In this document: one piece after another, positions 32,839-41,298 of the stretch
Layout: every line of letters starts with the position of its first letter
Numbering within the stretch: the stretch's first letter is position 1
DNA from: PALSA-243 sp963743705
Lineage (GTDB): Bacteria; Acidobacteriota; Terriglobia; Bryobacterales; Bryobacteraceae
Assembly: GCA_963743705.1 (NCBI GenBank)
Contig: CAVUQS010000012.1
Span: 620,001 to 684,000, forward strand
DNA: 64,000 nucleotides
Direction: 5' to 3'
The notes under the pieces: model-generated
What the model was told of the DNA's origin: nothing
The model's input: only the letters and a program-made list of their open reading frames with translations
The model's database searches: none
Made by a program: the position numbers and the translations under genes

Positions 32839-34743
32839 TTAGTGTGAAACCGGGATCAACGCCTGGATATTGTCTCCGTCGGCCTGCTCCAACATGGAAA
32901 CTTCCAGATAGAAGTGCGTGACGCCGGTGGGATTCAAGATCATGCCGGATGAGCCTCCCGCCGGGGGTAACGTGAAGTTCACCTGATACAAGCCGCCCAG
33001 GCCCGGCGCCAAACCCGAAAACGTTACTGTGGCCTGCGGGAAGTTGTCATTGTTGAAATCGTCAATAAAGATGTCAACCGGATAGGTGAGCGTGGGGAAC
33101 GGAGGCGCCGCAGGAGCCGCGGTTCCCGCCGTGACGCCTGGATTCGTGCCGCCCAAGCCGGTGAGGAAAAGCTGCACCGTTTCGCCGGGTTTTGCGGGGC
33201 TAGCATCGCTGACCAGCGAGAAATCGGCGTGCAGGATGGCGGCATTGCCGACGCCGCCTGCGGGCACGGTAAAGACGCCAGGCGAGGTCAAGCCGGTATA
33301 GGATTGCGTGATGTTCGATGACGCGCCGTTCGAGATCACTTGCACCGTAGCCAGAGCGCCCGTGGAGGGCGTGGAATATGGCACTACGGCGCTGAGCTGA
33401 TTCTGGCTGACGTAATAGAGCGGGGCCTGCGCTCCATTGATCAGCACCTGCACGCCGCCGAGCGTGCTGGGGAACGGAACCGAAGCGGTGGTGGGCTGAG
33501 AACTGGCGGTGAAGCCGGTCCCATAGAGCGAAATCACTTCGCCCGGCGAAAGTTGCGCGGTAAAAGGCGTATTCGTCGCGGCGTTGACTACGCCGGTTGG
33601 ATTCAAAAAGACGCCGCTGCCGCTATACGCGGGAATCTTGGAGTAAGCCTCCATGGAATACAGGCCCTCACCGCCAACGATGAAGGCATAATTGCCGCCG
33701 GTTCCAACGGCAAATGCGCCGCCGAAGGCCGTCCCATTAGCGTTTGGCACGAAGCCATCGTCGCCGGTCGAATCGTAAGCCTCGCCCGCGAAGCCATCCT
33801 GATTCAGCCGGTTGTGATACAACTCGGTCTGGATCGACGGAATCTCGTTCACCGCGCCGGAGAAAGAAAATGAGGTTCCGTCGCTGCCCGTCGTATTCGA
33901 AAGGTAGCCGGTGTAGTAGAGGCCGGAGAAGATCGTGGCCCCGCCGGTGCTGCCAAGGGCCTTCACGCCAATTTGCATATCCCATCCGGTGGGCGAACCG
34001 GAGACAAAGAAGCTGCCGTCAGGCGACACGTACAAGTTTTTCGCGCCCGAGATCAGCGGGTTCGCACCGCTGGGCGCGGGGAACGTCATGGTGCCGCTGC
34101 CGACGGAAACCAGCGTGTAGGTAGCGCCGTTGATGGTCTGCGTAGCATCGTTATCGTTGAGCGCGGTGGAGGATCCGTTCACTGTGATCGTACCCAGGTT
34201 GCCGTTGCCATCGGCGTTGATATCGAAGTATGAGTTGGACATGGAGTTGATGCTTCCGCCGACGAATTCCATGTCGCCCACATGATAGGTTCCGCTGAGC
34301 GTCGCTTTCGAAGCGCTCGAACTCTGCGGGATGAGCACGAACAGGTCAAGATAGGCGGACTCGGTACTGCTGGCGATAACAACGCCGCCTACGCCGATGC
34401 CGCCATACAGCGCGGCCGCGCCTTGCGAGAACGGATTATCCAGCGCCACCTGTCCGCTGGTCAGCACGGAATAAGTGCCGGAGCCGGTTAGAGGCAACGC
34501 ATTGCTGGCGCTCGAAAAATAAACGCCGCTGCCCGTCACGGTGTAATTGCCGTTGCCATCGAAAGTCATGGAGCCGGCGAAGCTCGCGGGGAAATCATTT
34601 GGGTAACCAATGACGCCCAGATAGCGAACCCAGTAGGCGCCTTTCAGGGTCGCGTTAGTCGGAAGCTGCGCGGCGGCGGGCACTGCCGCCAACAGGGCCG
34701 CGGAACATAGAAGCGTGATATGACGAATTCGACGGCTTTTCAT
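32839..34743 (-). CDS. Exported Solibacter TIGR03437-domain protein
   Basis: About 634 residues from ATG 34743, which opens a signal peptide (MKSRRIRHITLLCSAALLAA). The first 400 residues are repetitive beta-strand, S/T/G/N-rich (GSMTFDGNGNYTVTGSGVY, DINADGNGNLGTITVNGSS). From about 400 the TIGR03437 domain appears: PTGVVNAATNTPFTAQLSPG, EVISLYGTGF, SQNQLSAVVPYSTP and LFLTGLGGTNPGV. An upstream extension to 34884 was rejected since it has no signal. Such proteins are expected at the surface; function unknown. It faces the double-thioredoxin gene with a 97-base intergenic region. Confidence 0.87.
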   Translation of the reverse strand: MKSRRIRHITLLCSAALLAAVPAAAQLPTNATLKGAYWVRYLGVIGYPNDFPASFAGSMTFDGNGNYTVTGSGVYFSSASNALPLTGSGTYSVLTSGQVALDNPFSQGAAALYGGIGVGGVVIASSTESAYLDLFVLIPQSSSASKATLSGTYHVGDMEFVGGSINSMSNSYFDINADGNGNLGTITVNGSSTALNDNDATQTINGATYTLVSVGSGTMTFPAPSGANPLISGAKNLYVSPDGSFFVSGSPTGWDMQIGVKALGSTGGATIFSGLYYTGYLSNTTGSDGTSFSFSGAVNEIPSIQTELYHNRLNQDGFAGEAYDSTGDDGFVPNANGTAFGGAFAVGTGGNYAFIVGGEGLYSMEAYSKIPAYSGSGVFLNPTGVVNAATNTPFTAQLSPGEVISLYGTGFTASSQPTTASVPFPSTLGGVQVLINGAQAPLYYVSQNQLSAVVPYSTPSTGALATVQVISNGASSNITQSYTGLTSPGVFTVPAGGVGNAAILHADFSLVSDASPAKPGETVQLFLTGLGGTNPGVTAGTAAPAAPPFPTLTYPVDIFIDDFNNDNFPQATVTFSGLAPGLGGLYQVNFTLPPAGGSSGMILNPTGVTHFYLEVSMLEQADGDNIQALIPVSH

Positions 34744-34840
34744 AAGCCAATCATCGCATGGGCCGGAAAGTCGCCCATAGCGCTTTGGAGCTAACCGTAC
34801 ACAAGATAATTGATATAGTCGGTAGCCAGGGGGCTCGGCC

Positions 34841-35977
34841 ATGAACGCTTGCGTGAGAACCTTGGCGCTGCTTGCGGTATCCACCGCAGCTTTCGCTCAA
34901 ACCCAGCATCCAATCCTGGCGATCGGCTCGCCTGCGCCGGATTTCGCGCTGCCCGGCGTGGATGGAAAAATTCACAAGTTGGCCGAGTACAGCGGCAGTC
35001 CGCTGTTGATGGTGATGTTCATCTGCAATCACTGTCCGACCTCGCAACTCTATGAAGGGCGCATCGAAAAGCTAGTTGACGATTACCGAGGCAAAGGCGT
35101 TTCGTTTGTTGCGATCGAACCGAACGACCCGCAAGCGATTCTGCTTTCCGAATTAGGCTATACCGACGTCAGCGACAGCCTGGACGAGATGAAAATCCGC
35201 GCCGAATATCGCCATTTCAATTTCCCTTATCTCTACGATGGCGAGACGCAGGCCGTCACGCAGGCGTACGGCGCGCAGGCGACGCCGCACGTTTTCCTTT
35301 TCGACCGGGAGCGCAAGCTGCGATACGAAGGACGAATCGACGACGCGCAGCGCGAATCGCTGGTGAAGCGGCTGGACGCGCGCGCCGCGCTGGACGCCCT
35401 GCTGACGAATCAACCCGTGGCCACTCCGCACACGCCGGCCTTCGGGTGTTCGACGAAATGGAAATCGAAGATCGACAGCCAGCTCGCCGAGATGAAGAAG
35501 ATCGAAGCCGAACCGGTGAAGCTGGAGATGGCGACGGCCGACGACCTGAAGAAGCTGCGTTCGAATCCCTCAAACAAGGTGCTATTGGTCACGTTCTGGG
35601 CCACCTGGTGCGGCCCTTGTATTACGGAATTTCCCGCGATGGAGCAGACGTATCGCATGTTCCGACGCCGCGACTTCGATTTTGTAACCGTGGCGGCCAA
35701 TTACCCGGACGAGAAGACCGGCGTGATGAAAATCCTGCAGGAGCAGCATGCTTCCGGACGAAATCTGCTGTTCGCCAGCGACGACACCTACGCGATGCAA
35801 GCGGCCTTCGACGCCAAATGGGAAGGCGGCGTGCCTTTCACCATGATCATTGCCCCCGGCGGCAAGGTGCTGTTTCAGCAGCAGGGCGAAGTGGACATCC
35901 TGGCACTGCGTCGCGCGATTCTGGCGAATCTGGAAAATGAGACGTACGTGGGGCACCCGGGGTATTGGGCGAAGTAA
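34841..35977 (+). CDS. Exported tandem thioredoxin-fold protein
   Basis: 378 residues. A signal peptide (about 1-19, ending AFA) is followed by an AhpC/TSA-type redoxin (about 25-190: IGSPAPDFALPGVDG, MFICNHCPTSQLYEGRIE) with the atypical active site CNHC, then a second thioredoxin/TlpA-like domain (about 225-370) with the classical FWATWCGPCITEFP. The two redox sites may relay electrons or handle separate partners in the periplasm. Each half is a known family; their fusion is less common. GGGGG precedes the start at a good distance. The convergent hydrolase-muramidase gene ends 12 bases downstream. Confidence 0.9.
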   Translation: MNACVRTLALLAVSTAAFAQTQHPILAIGSPAPDFALPGVDGKIHKLAEYSGSPLLMVMFICNHCPTSQLYEGRIEKLVDDYRGKGVSFVAIEPNDPQAILLSELGYTDVSDSLDEMKIRAEYRHFNFPYLYDGETQAVTQAYGAQATPHVFLFDRERKLRYEGRIDDAQRESLVKRLDARAALDALLTNQPVATPHTPAFGCSTKWKSKIDSQLAEMKKIEAEPVKLEMATADDLKKLRSNPSNKVLLVTFWATWCGPCITEFPAMEQTYRMFRRRDFDFVTVAANYPDEKTGVMKILQEQHASGRNLLFASDDTYAMQAAFDAKWEGGVPFTMIIAPGGKVLFQQQGEVDILALRRAILANLENETYVGHPGYWAK

Positions 35978-35988
35978 CTAGAAGCCGC

Positions 35989-38322
35989 TCACCGGTACAG
36001 CAGATACTTCTCTCGTAGTTGCACGAAGCCCGCGACGGCATCGGTGAAGCTTTCCTGAATCGTGCGCGGGTCCTCGCCGGCGGCCAGACGGCGGATGACG
36101 TCATCTGAGCCAATCAACTTCGCGCTGACGGCGAAATCGATCTTGCCGGGGTATAGCTTCCGCAGCGCCGCGGCGATTTCCAGGCCCAGGCGCGTGGCAT
36201 CGAACAGGTCGCGGTTCATGATCTCGAAACGCACGCCTTCAATGCGCTTGCCCTTGAAATTGGATTCCGTCGGCGTGAAGCTGGTCGGGTAGGCGCGCAC
36301 ACCCGGAATCTGCCGCCGGTTGAGGTATGTAGCCAATTCACGGCCTCCGATAAAATCGGCGCCGATCTGCTCGAACGGAGAATCGGTTCCGCGGCCTACC
36401 GAATAATTCCTCGAGTACTCGATCAGGCATACGCCGGGATACAGCAACGCAGCCTTTAGGCTTCGAATGTTAGGGGATGGGTTGATCCAAGGCAGGTTGG
36501 TGGAATCGAACCAATCGCCGCGCTGCCAATCCGTCATGCGCACCACGGTGAGCTTTGCGCCGATTTTGTTTTCGCCGTTGTACAACTGCGCGAGCTCTCC
36601 CATCGTCATGCCGTGGCGCATCGGCAGGCCTGCCCAATATCCAATGAACGACCGATTGGCAGCGTCCATCAGCGGACCTTCTACGTGCACACCGGTGATC
36701 GGGTTCGGCCGGTCGAGCACGTAATACTCAATGCTCGCCTTGGCGGCGGCTTCCATGGCATATGCCATCGTAGTTTCGTAGGTGTAGCAGCGGGCGCCGA
36801 CGTCCTGAATGTCGAAAACCAGCGCGTCGACATTGCGCAGCATCTCGGGCGTGGGCCGCTGCGTATCGCCGTACAGGCTGAAAACCTTGAGACCGGTGGC
36901 GGGGTCGATCGTATCCTGGAGGCCCTGACGGTCCTCCGCGCCCAGGAAGCCATGTTCGGGCGAAAACAGCGCGGTCAGTTTCACGCCGGCCTGGCGCATC
37001 AGATCGATATTGCGGCGACCTTGAGCGTCGATGCCCGTCTGGTTGGTGATGAGACCGACGCGCTTGCCTGCGAGCGGCGCGAAATGATTGGCCACCAGCA
37101 CGTCGAGGCCGGTTTGCGTTTTGGCCTCGCGATCGATATCGCGGTGTACGCCAGCCGCGGTGAAGGTCTGGTTGTAGCCGGCGATGGTCACGCCTTGCAC
37201 TTCGATTCCCACCGAGGCCGCGACGATGGTCGCGACCGCCGAGCGCAGCGGCGTCAACGCGGGGCGCTGCGACGGATGCACGCTGTTGGCGAGCAGGATC
37301 ACGTAAGTGTGCGTGGAAGGATCGATCCAGATGGAGGTGCCGGTGAAGCCGGTGTGGCCGTAGGATCCAATTGGAAACAGGTCGCCGCGATTGCCCGAAT
37401 GGGGCGAATCGATATCCCAGCCGAGGCCGCGCAAAATCGGCTGATCGGGCGGGCTTTGCGGCTCCGTGAATTCCTCAACCGTCAGCGGATTGAACAGATG
37501 CACGCCATCGAGCGTGCCGCCGTTGAGCATCATCTGGGCAAAGCGCGAAAGATCGTCCGCGGTGGAGAATAGCCCGGCGTGGCCGGCGACACCGCCCATG
37601 TTGCGCGCTGTTGGATCGTGCACGACGCCGCGCAGGATGCGGTCGGTGCCAGCGACGCGCTCGGTGGGCGCGATGCGCGGCAGCAGCGAGGCCGGCGGCA
37701 GAAACATGGTGTCGTTCATCTTCAGCGGCAGGAAAATGTTGTCGCGGGCGTATACGTTCAAGGGTTGCCCGCTGAGGCGATGCACCAGCTCGCCCAACAA
37801 TTCGAAATTGATATCGCTGTAGACGTAGCGCGTCCCGGGCGGCCCGGCAGGCGCGGTGGTGCAGGCCAGATGAATGCCAGTCTCGTAGCCGCTCCACGGC
37901 GTGGCAAGCGGAACGTCGGGCCTCAGACCGGAAAAGTGGGTCAGCAGATTGCGGATGGTGATGTCGCTCTTGCCGCCCTGAAACTCGGGGATGTATTGCG
38001 TGATCTTATCGTTCAGGCGGAATCGGCCCTGCTGGAAAAGCTTCATCAGCGACGGCGTGGTCGCCACGACTTTGGTGAGCGAGGCAATGTCAAAAATGGT
38101 GTCGAGCGTCATGGGCTCGACCGCCGGAACCTCCGCCCGGTTGCCGTAGGCCTTGCGGTAGACCACTTTGCCGTCGTGGCCGACAATCAGCACCGCGCCG
38201 GGCAGCCGCTTTTGCGCGATGGCGTCATTGATGGCGGCGTCGATTGCGGCCGCGCCTGAGAATTCTTGTGCGGCCGCGCACAGTGGCACGGCGGCAAGCA
38301 ATAGGCGCCCAAGCAACCTCAT
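35989..38322 (-). CDS. Serine hydrolase (beta-lactamase family) fused to NamZ-type exo-beta-N-acetylmuramidase (DUF1343)
   Basis: About 777 residues from ATG 38322 with a signal peptide (MRLLGRLLLAAVPLCAAA). The N-terminal half is a class C beta-lactamase-like hydrolase: SLTK (SxxK serine), YSDINFE (YxN) and HTGFTGTSIWIDP. The C-terminal half (about 410-777) is DUF1343: KRVGLITNQTGID, FSPEHGFLGAED, DIQDVGARCYTYETTM, VLDRPNPITG. Members of that family such as NamZ remove terminal MurNAc from glycan fragments. The pairing suggests trimming and peptide or ester cleavage of wall fragments outside the cytoplasm. Start 38322 was preferred over upstream extension because of the signal peptide and GGAGGT just before it. 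Confidence 0.9.
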   Translation of the reverse strand: MRLLGRLLLAAVPLCAAAQEFSGAAAIDAAINDAIAQKRLPGAVLIVGHDGKVVYRKAYGNRAEVPAVEPMTLDTIFDIASLTKVVATTPSLMKLFQQGRFRLNDKITQYIPEFQGGKSDITIRNLLTHFSGLRPDVPLATPWSGYETGIHLACTTAPAGPPGTRYVYSDINFELLGELVHRLSGQPLNVYARDNIFLPLKMNDTMFLPPASLLPRIAPTERVAGTDRILRGVVHDPTARNMGGVAGHAGLFSTADDLSRFAQMMLNGGTLDGVHLFNPLTVEEFTEPQSPPDQPILRGLGWDIDSPHSGNRGDLFPIGSYGHTGFTGTSIWIDPSTHTYVILLANSVHPSQRPALTPLRSAVATIVAASVGIEVQGVTIAGYNQTFTAAGVHRDIDREAKTQTGLDVLVANHFAPLAGKRVGLITNQTGIDAQGRRNIDLMRQAGVKLTALFSPEHGFLGAEDRQGLQDTIDPATGLKVFSLYGDTQRPTPEMLRNVDALVFDIQDVGARCYTYETTMAYAMEAAAKASIEYYVLDRPNPITGVHVEGPLMDAANRSFIGYWAGLPMRHGMTMGELAQLYNGENKIGAKLTVVRMTDWQRGDWFDSTNLPWINPSPNIRSLKAALLYPGVCLIEYSRNYSVGRGTDSPFEQIGADFIGGRELATYLNRRQIPGVRAYPTSFTPTESNFKGKRIEGVRFEIMNRDLFDATRLGLEIAAALRKLYPGKIDFAVSAKLIGSDDVIRRLAAGEDPRTIQESFTDAVAGFVQLREKYLLYR

Positions 38323-38377
38323 ATGACCTCCATCATAAGTCCCTTCGGTGAGACAATCGAGGGTTAGCTGACGGCGC

Positions 38378-39163
38378 ATGCAAATTCCCAACCAGGTTGT
38401 TCTCATTACCGGCGCGTCCCAAGGAATCGGCGCGGCGTGCGCTGCTGAATTTGCGCGCTGCGGCGCGAAGCTTGTACTCACGGCGCGGTCCGAAGAAGGG
38501 CTGCGCAAGGCGGCGGCCGCGGCGGGCGTCAAGGATACGCTGATCGTGGCCGGCGATCTCACCAACGACGCGGACCGGCGGCGCCTGGTCGAGTTGGCAA
38601 CGGAACGTTTCGGCCGCGTGGATATCCTAATCAATAACGCAGGCTTGGGGCTTTATGCGCCGTCGTGGAGCGTCCCGATGGAGGACGCGCGCCGCCTGAT
38701 GGAGCTGAATTTTTTCGCCCCGATGGCCCTCGCGCAGCTGGTGGCGCCGGGCATGCGCGAACGCCGCAACGGATTGATTGTCAACGTGGGATCCATCGCC
38801 GGCAAAGTGACGCTGCCGTGGATGACGCTTTATAGCGTGTCGAAATATGCGCTGGGCTCGCTCACCGAGGGCATGCGCATGGAGTTGATGGGCAGCGGCG
38901 TGCGCACCATGATCGTCTGCCCCGGCTACGTCAAGACCGGGTTTCAAGAGCACGTGATCGCCGGCAAAGCTCCGGACAGCGTGATCCGCCAGCGGCGCTT
39001 CGCGATCGAAAGCCGGGCATGTGCGGAAGCGATCCGCCGCGGAGTCGAACATGACGCGCGCACGGTGGTAACGCCGGCGATGGGATGGGCGCTGGCGGCA
39101 GCCTCGCGGCTATTTCCAGGCATCCTGGAAAAGCGTTTGGCGCGCATTAACGGAACGGCATGA
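38378..39163 (+). CDS. Short-chain dehydrogenase/reductase (classical SDR)
   Basis: 261 residues with TGASQGIG (cofactor loop), INNAG, and the catalytic YSVSK together with SIAGKVTLPWMT. The arginine-containing TARSEEGL after the second strand suggests NADP(H). Substrate not predictable. First gene of a four-gene operon; its last bases ATGA are the start of the shikimate kinase gene. Confidence 0.9.
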   Translation: MQIPNQVVLITGASQGIGAACAAEFARCGAKLVLTARSEEGLRKAAAAAGVKDTLIVAGDLTNDADRRRLVELATERFGRVDILINNAGLGLYAPSWSVPMEDARRLMELNFFAPMALAQLVAPGMRERRNGLIVNVGSIAGKVTLPWMTLYSVSKYALGSLTEGMRMELMGSGVRTMIVCPGYVKTGFQEHVIAGKAPDSVIRQRRFAIESRACAEAIRRGVEHDARTVVTPAMGWALAAASRLFPGILEKRLARINGTA

Positions 39164-39690
39164 ACCTGCGGCTGAAGCGCACACCCGGAATCTATCTGGT
39201 GGGGTTCATGGGGAGCGGCAAAACCACCATCGGGCGCCTGCTGGCGGAACGGCTTGGCTGGAGATTCGCAGACCTGGACGACGAAATCGAAGCCGAAGAG
39301 AAGACCAGCATCGCGGAGATTTTCGAATCGCGCGGCGAGGCCGAATTTCGGCGCATCGAAGCCGAAATGTTGGGGCTGCACGTGCGAGACATCGAGCGCG
39401 GCCAGCCGGCCGTGATTGCACTGGGCGGCGGAGCATTCGCGCAGGCTGCGTGCCGCGAATTGGCGATGCAGCATGGCATCGCGGTGTGGCTGGATTGCCC
39501 CTTTGAAACCGTGCAACGGCGCGTCGCGCCCACGACGCACCGCCCGCTGGCGCGCGATCCGGAGCGATTTGCGGCGCTGTACGAAACGCGGCGTGAATTC
39601 TACGCGCTCGCCGACGTAAGAATCGCGATCGAATGCGACGACCCGGCCGTGGCGGTGGACGCCATCGCCAGCCATCCGATTCTGCAATGA
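39160..39690 (+). CDS. aroK: Shikimate kinase
   Basis: 176 residues. The P-loop GFMGSGKTTIGRLLAERL is followed by FADLDDEIE (shikimate/Mg site), SIAEIFESRGEAEFRRIEAE and ALGGGAF, the standard AroK order. It phosphorylates shikimate with ATP in aromatic amino acid synthesis. Start ATG 39160 overlaps the SDR stop and its own stop overlaps the next start, so translation is coupled. Position among genes outside the aro pathway is unusual but not rare. Confidence 0.95.
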   Translation: MNLRLKRTPGIYLVGFMGSGKTTIGRLLAERLGWRFADLDDEIEAEEKTSIAEIFESRGEAEFRRIEAEMLGLHVRDIERGQPAVIALGGGAFAQAACRELAMQHGIAVWLDCPFETVQRRVAPTTHRPLARDPERFAALYETRREFYALADVRIAIECDDPAVAVDAIASHPILQ

Positions 39691-40952
39691 ACGCCGCCAC
39701 CTTGCGCCGGCACGCGCGGTCGATCTTCGATGCCGCACTGAAGGCGGCAGACCCATCGCGTGCCGTGGAGACAGCAGTGCGGCGCATGGATTTCAGCGGC
39801 TACCGCAACATCTACGTGGTCGGCGCGGGCAAAGCGGGCGCTTCGATGGCGAAGGCGGCGGAGCGCGTGCTGGGGCGGCGCATCACGTCCGGCTTCGTGA
39901 ACGTGAAGGATGGCCACGCGACAAAGCTGCGGCGCATCGAACTGCACGAGTGCGGACATCCGGAACCCGATGGGCGCGGAATGGCCGGCGCGGAACGCAT
40001 CGCCGCAATCGCAGCGGCGGCGGAGCGCGAAGATCTGGTGCTTTGCCTGATATCGGGGGGCGCATCGGCGCTGATGCCGCTACCGGCGCCACCGGTGAGC
40101 CTGGAAGAAAAGCGCGCGGTCACTCGGCTGCTGCTCAGCGCCGGCGCCGACATTCATGAATTCAACGCCGTGCGCAAGCACCTCTCGCGCATCAAGGGCG
40201 GGCAGTTGGCGCAGCTTGCCGCGCCGGCGAAGGTGGAGACGCTAGCGCTCTCCGACGTGGTGGGCGACGATCTGGACGTGATCGGCTCGGGACCCACTGC
40301 GCCCGATTCTTCCACGTTCGCCGGTGCGCGCGAAGTGCTCGAGCGTTACGGCGTTTGGAAGCGCGCGCCGCGCTCGGTGCGAGAGCGATTGACTAGAGCC
40401 AACACCGAGACTCCCAAACCCGGCGACCCCATCTTTCGTCATGTGCGCAATCAGGTGATTGGGAGTAATCGCATCGCGCTCGCGGCGGCGTCAGAGAGAG
40501 CGCGCGAGTTGGGTTATCGCACGCAGATTCTATCCAGCGAAATCGTGGGCGAAACGCGCGACGTCGCGCGCATGCACGCGGCGATCCTGCGCGAAGCGGC
40601 GCGCGGGCGCGGACCGTTGTGCATCGTCAGCGGCGGCGAAACCACCGTCACCATTCGCGGCAAGGGCAAGGGAGGCCGCAATCAGGAATTCACGCTCGCG
40701 GCCGCCATCGAGATTGCGGGCTTAGAAGACGCCGTGATATTTAGCGCAGGGACGGACGGCAGCGACGGCCCCACGGACGCGGCCGGCGCCATCGCCGATG
40801 GCGCGACGCTCACGCGCGGGCCGGACGCGCGCGCCTATCTCGACAACAACGACTCTTACACTTATTTCGAAAAACTGGGCGATTTGATCAAAACCGGCCC
40901 AACGCATACCAATGTGATGGACGTACACATCATGCTGCAAGGGGGCAAATGA
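39687..40952 (+). CDS. Glycerate 2-kinase (MOFRL family)
   Basis: About 421 residues from ATG 39687. The family shows here as YVVGAGKAGASMAKAAERVL, LISGGASALMPLPAPPVSLE, NAVRKHLSRIKGGQLA, VVGDDLDVIGSGPTAPD and the MOFRL end SAGTDGSDGPTDAAGA with DNNDSYTYFEKLGDL. Such kinases turn D-glycerate into 2-phosphoglycerate. The start overlaps the aroK stop (ATGA) and the stop overlaps the TPR gene, giving tight coupling. Confidence 0.93.
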   Translation: MNAATLRRHARSIFDAALKAADPSRAVETAVRRMDFSGYRNIYVVGAGKAGASMAKAAERVLGRRITSGFVNVKDGHATKLRRIELHECGHPEPDGRGMAGAERIAAIAAAAEREDLVLCLISGGASALMPLPAPPVSLEEKRAVTRLLLSAGADIHEFNAVRKHLSRIKGGQLAQLAAPAKVETLALSDVVGDDLDVIGSGPTAPDSSTFAGAREVLERYGVWKRAPRSVRERLTRANTETPKPGDPIFRHVRNQVIGSNRIALAAASERARELGYRTQILSSEIVGETRDVARMHAAILREAARGRGPLCIVSGGETTVTIRGKGKGGRNQEFTLAAAIEIAGLEDAVIFSAGTDGSDGPTDAAGAIADGATLTRGPDARAYLDNNDSYTYFEKLGDLIKTGPTHTNVMDVHIMLQGGK

Positions 40953-41293
40953 GTTTCTGGCGAGATGAAGCGATCGAGTTTGCGTTGGATCACGAAACGC
41001 GCAAACAAATGGATGAACAGATCGCGTGGATCGAGCGCGAACCCACGAACGCGGAGCCTTACTACGCGCTGGCGCAGTTCTACCGCATGAACGGCAGGCA
41101 GGAAGAAGCCCTGGGACTGCTGCTCGAAGCCGTGAGATTAGATGCGGATCTAGCCGACGCGCACGCCTCGCTGTGCGAAGTCTACGCGATTCGTGGCGAT
41201 TCCGCGGCGGCGTGGCGCCACGCGCGTGCGGCAGAGCGGTTGGGAATCGAGCGGGGCGTGGAGTTGTTGACGCGCTATAACGTCGCTGAGTAG
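40949..41293 (+). CDS. Small TPR-repeat protein
   Basis: 114 residues with about two TPR units (NAEPYYALAQFYRMNGRQEE, LADAHASLCEVYAIRGD). Its ATG overlaps the glycerate kinase stop, so it is translated from the same message; its product probably assists a partner by protein contact. No other domain. Ends five bases before the convergent ffh gene. Confidence 0.78.
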   Translation: MSFWRDEAIEFALDHETRKQMDEQIAWIEREPTNAEPYYALAQFYRMNGRQEEALGLLLEAVRLDADLADAHASLCEVYAIRGDSAAAWRHARAAERLGIERGVELLTRYNVAE

Positions 41294-41298
41294 CGGGC

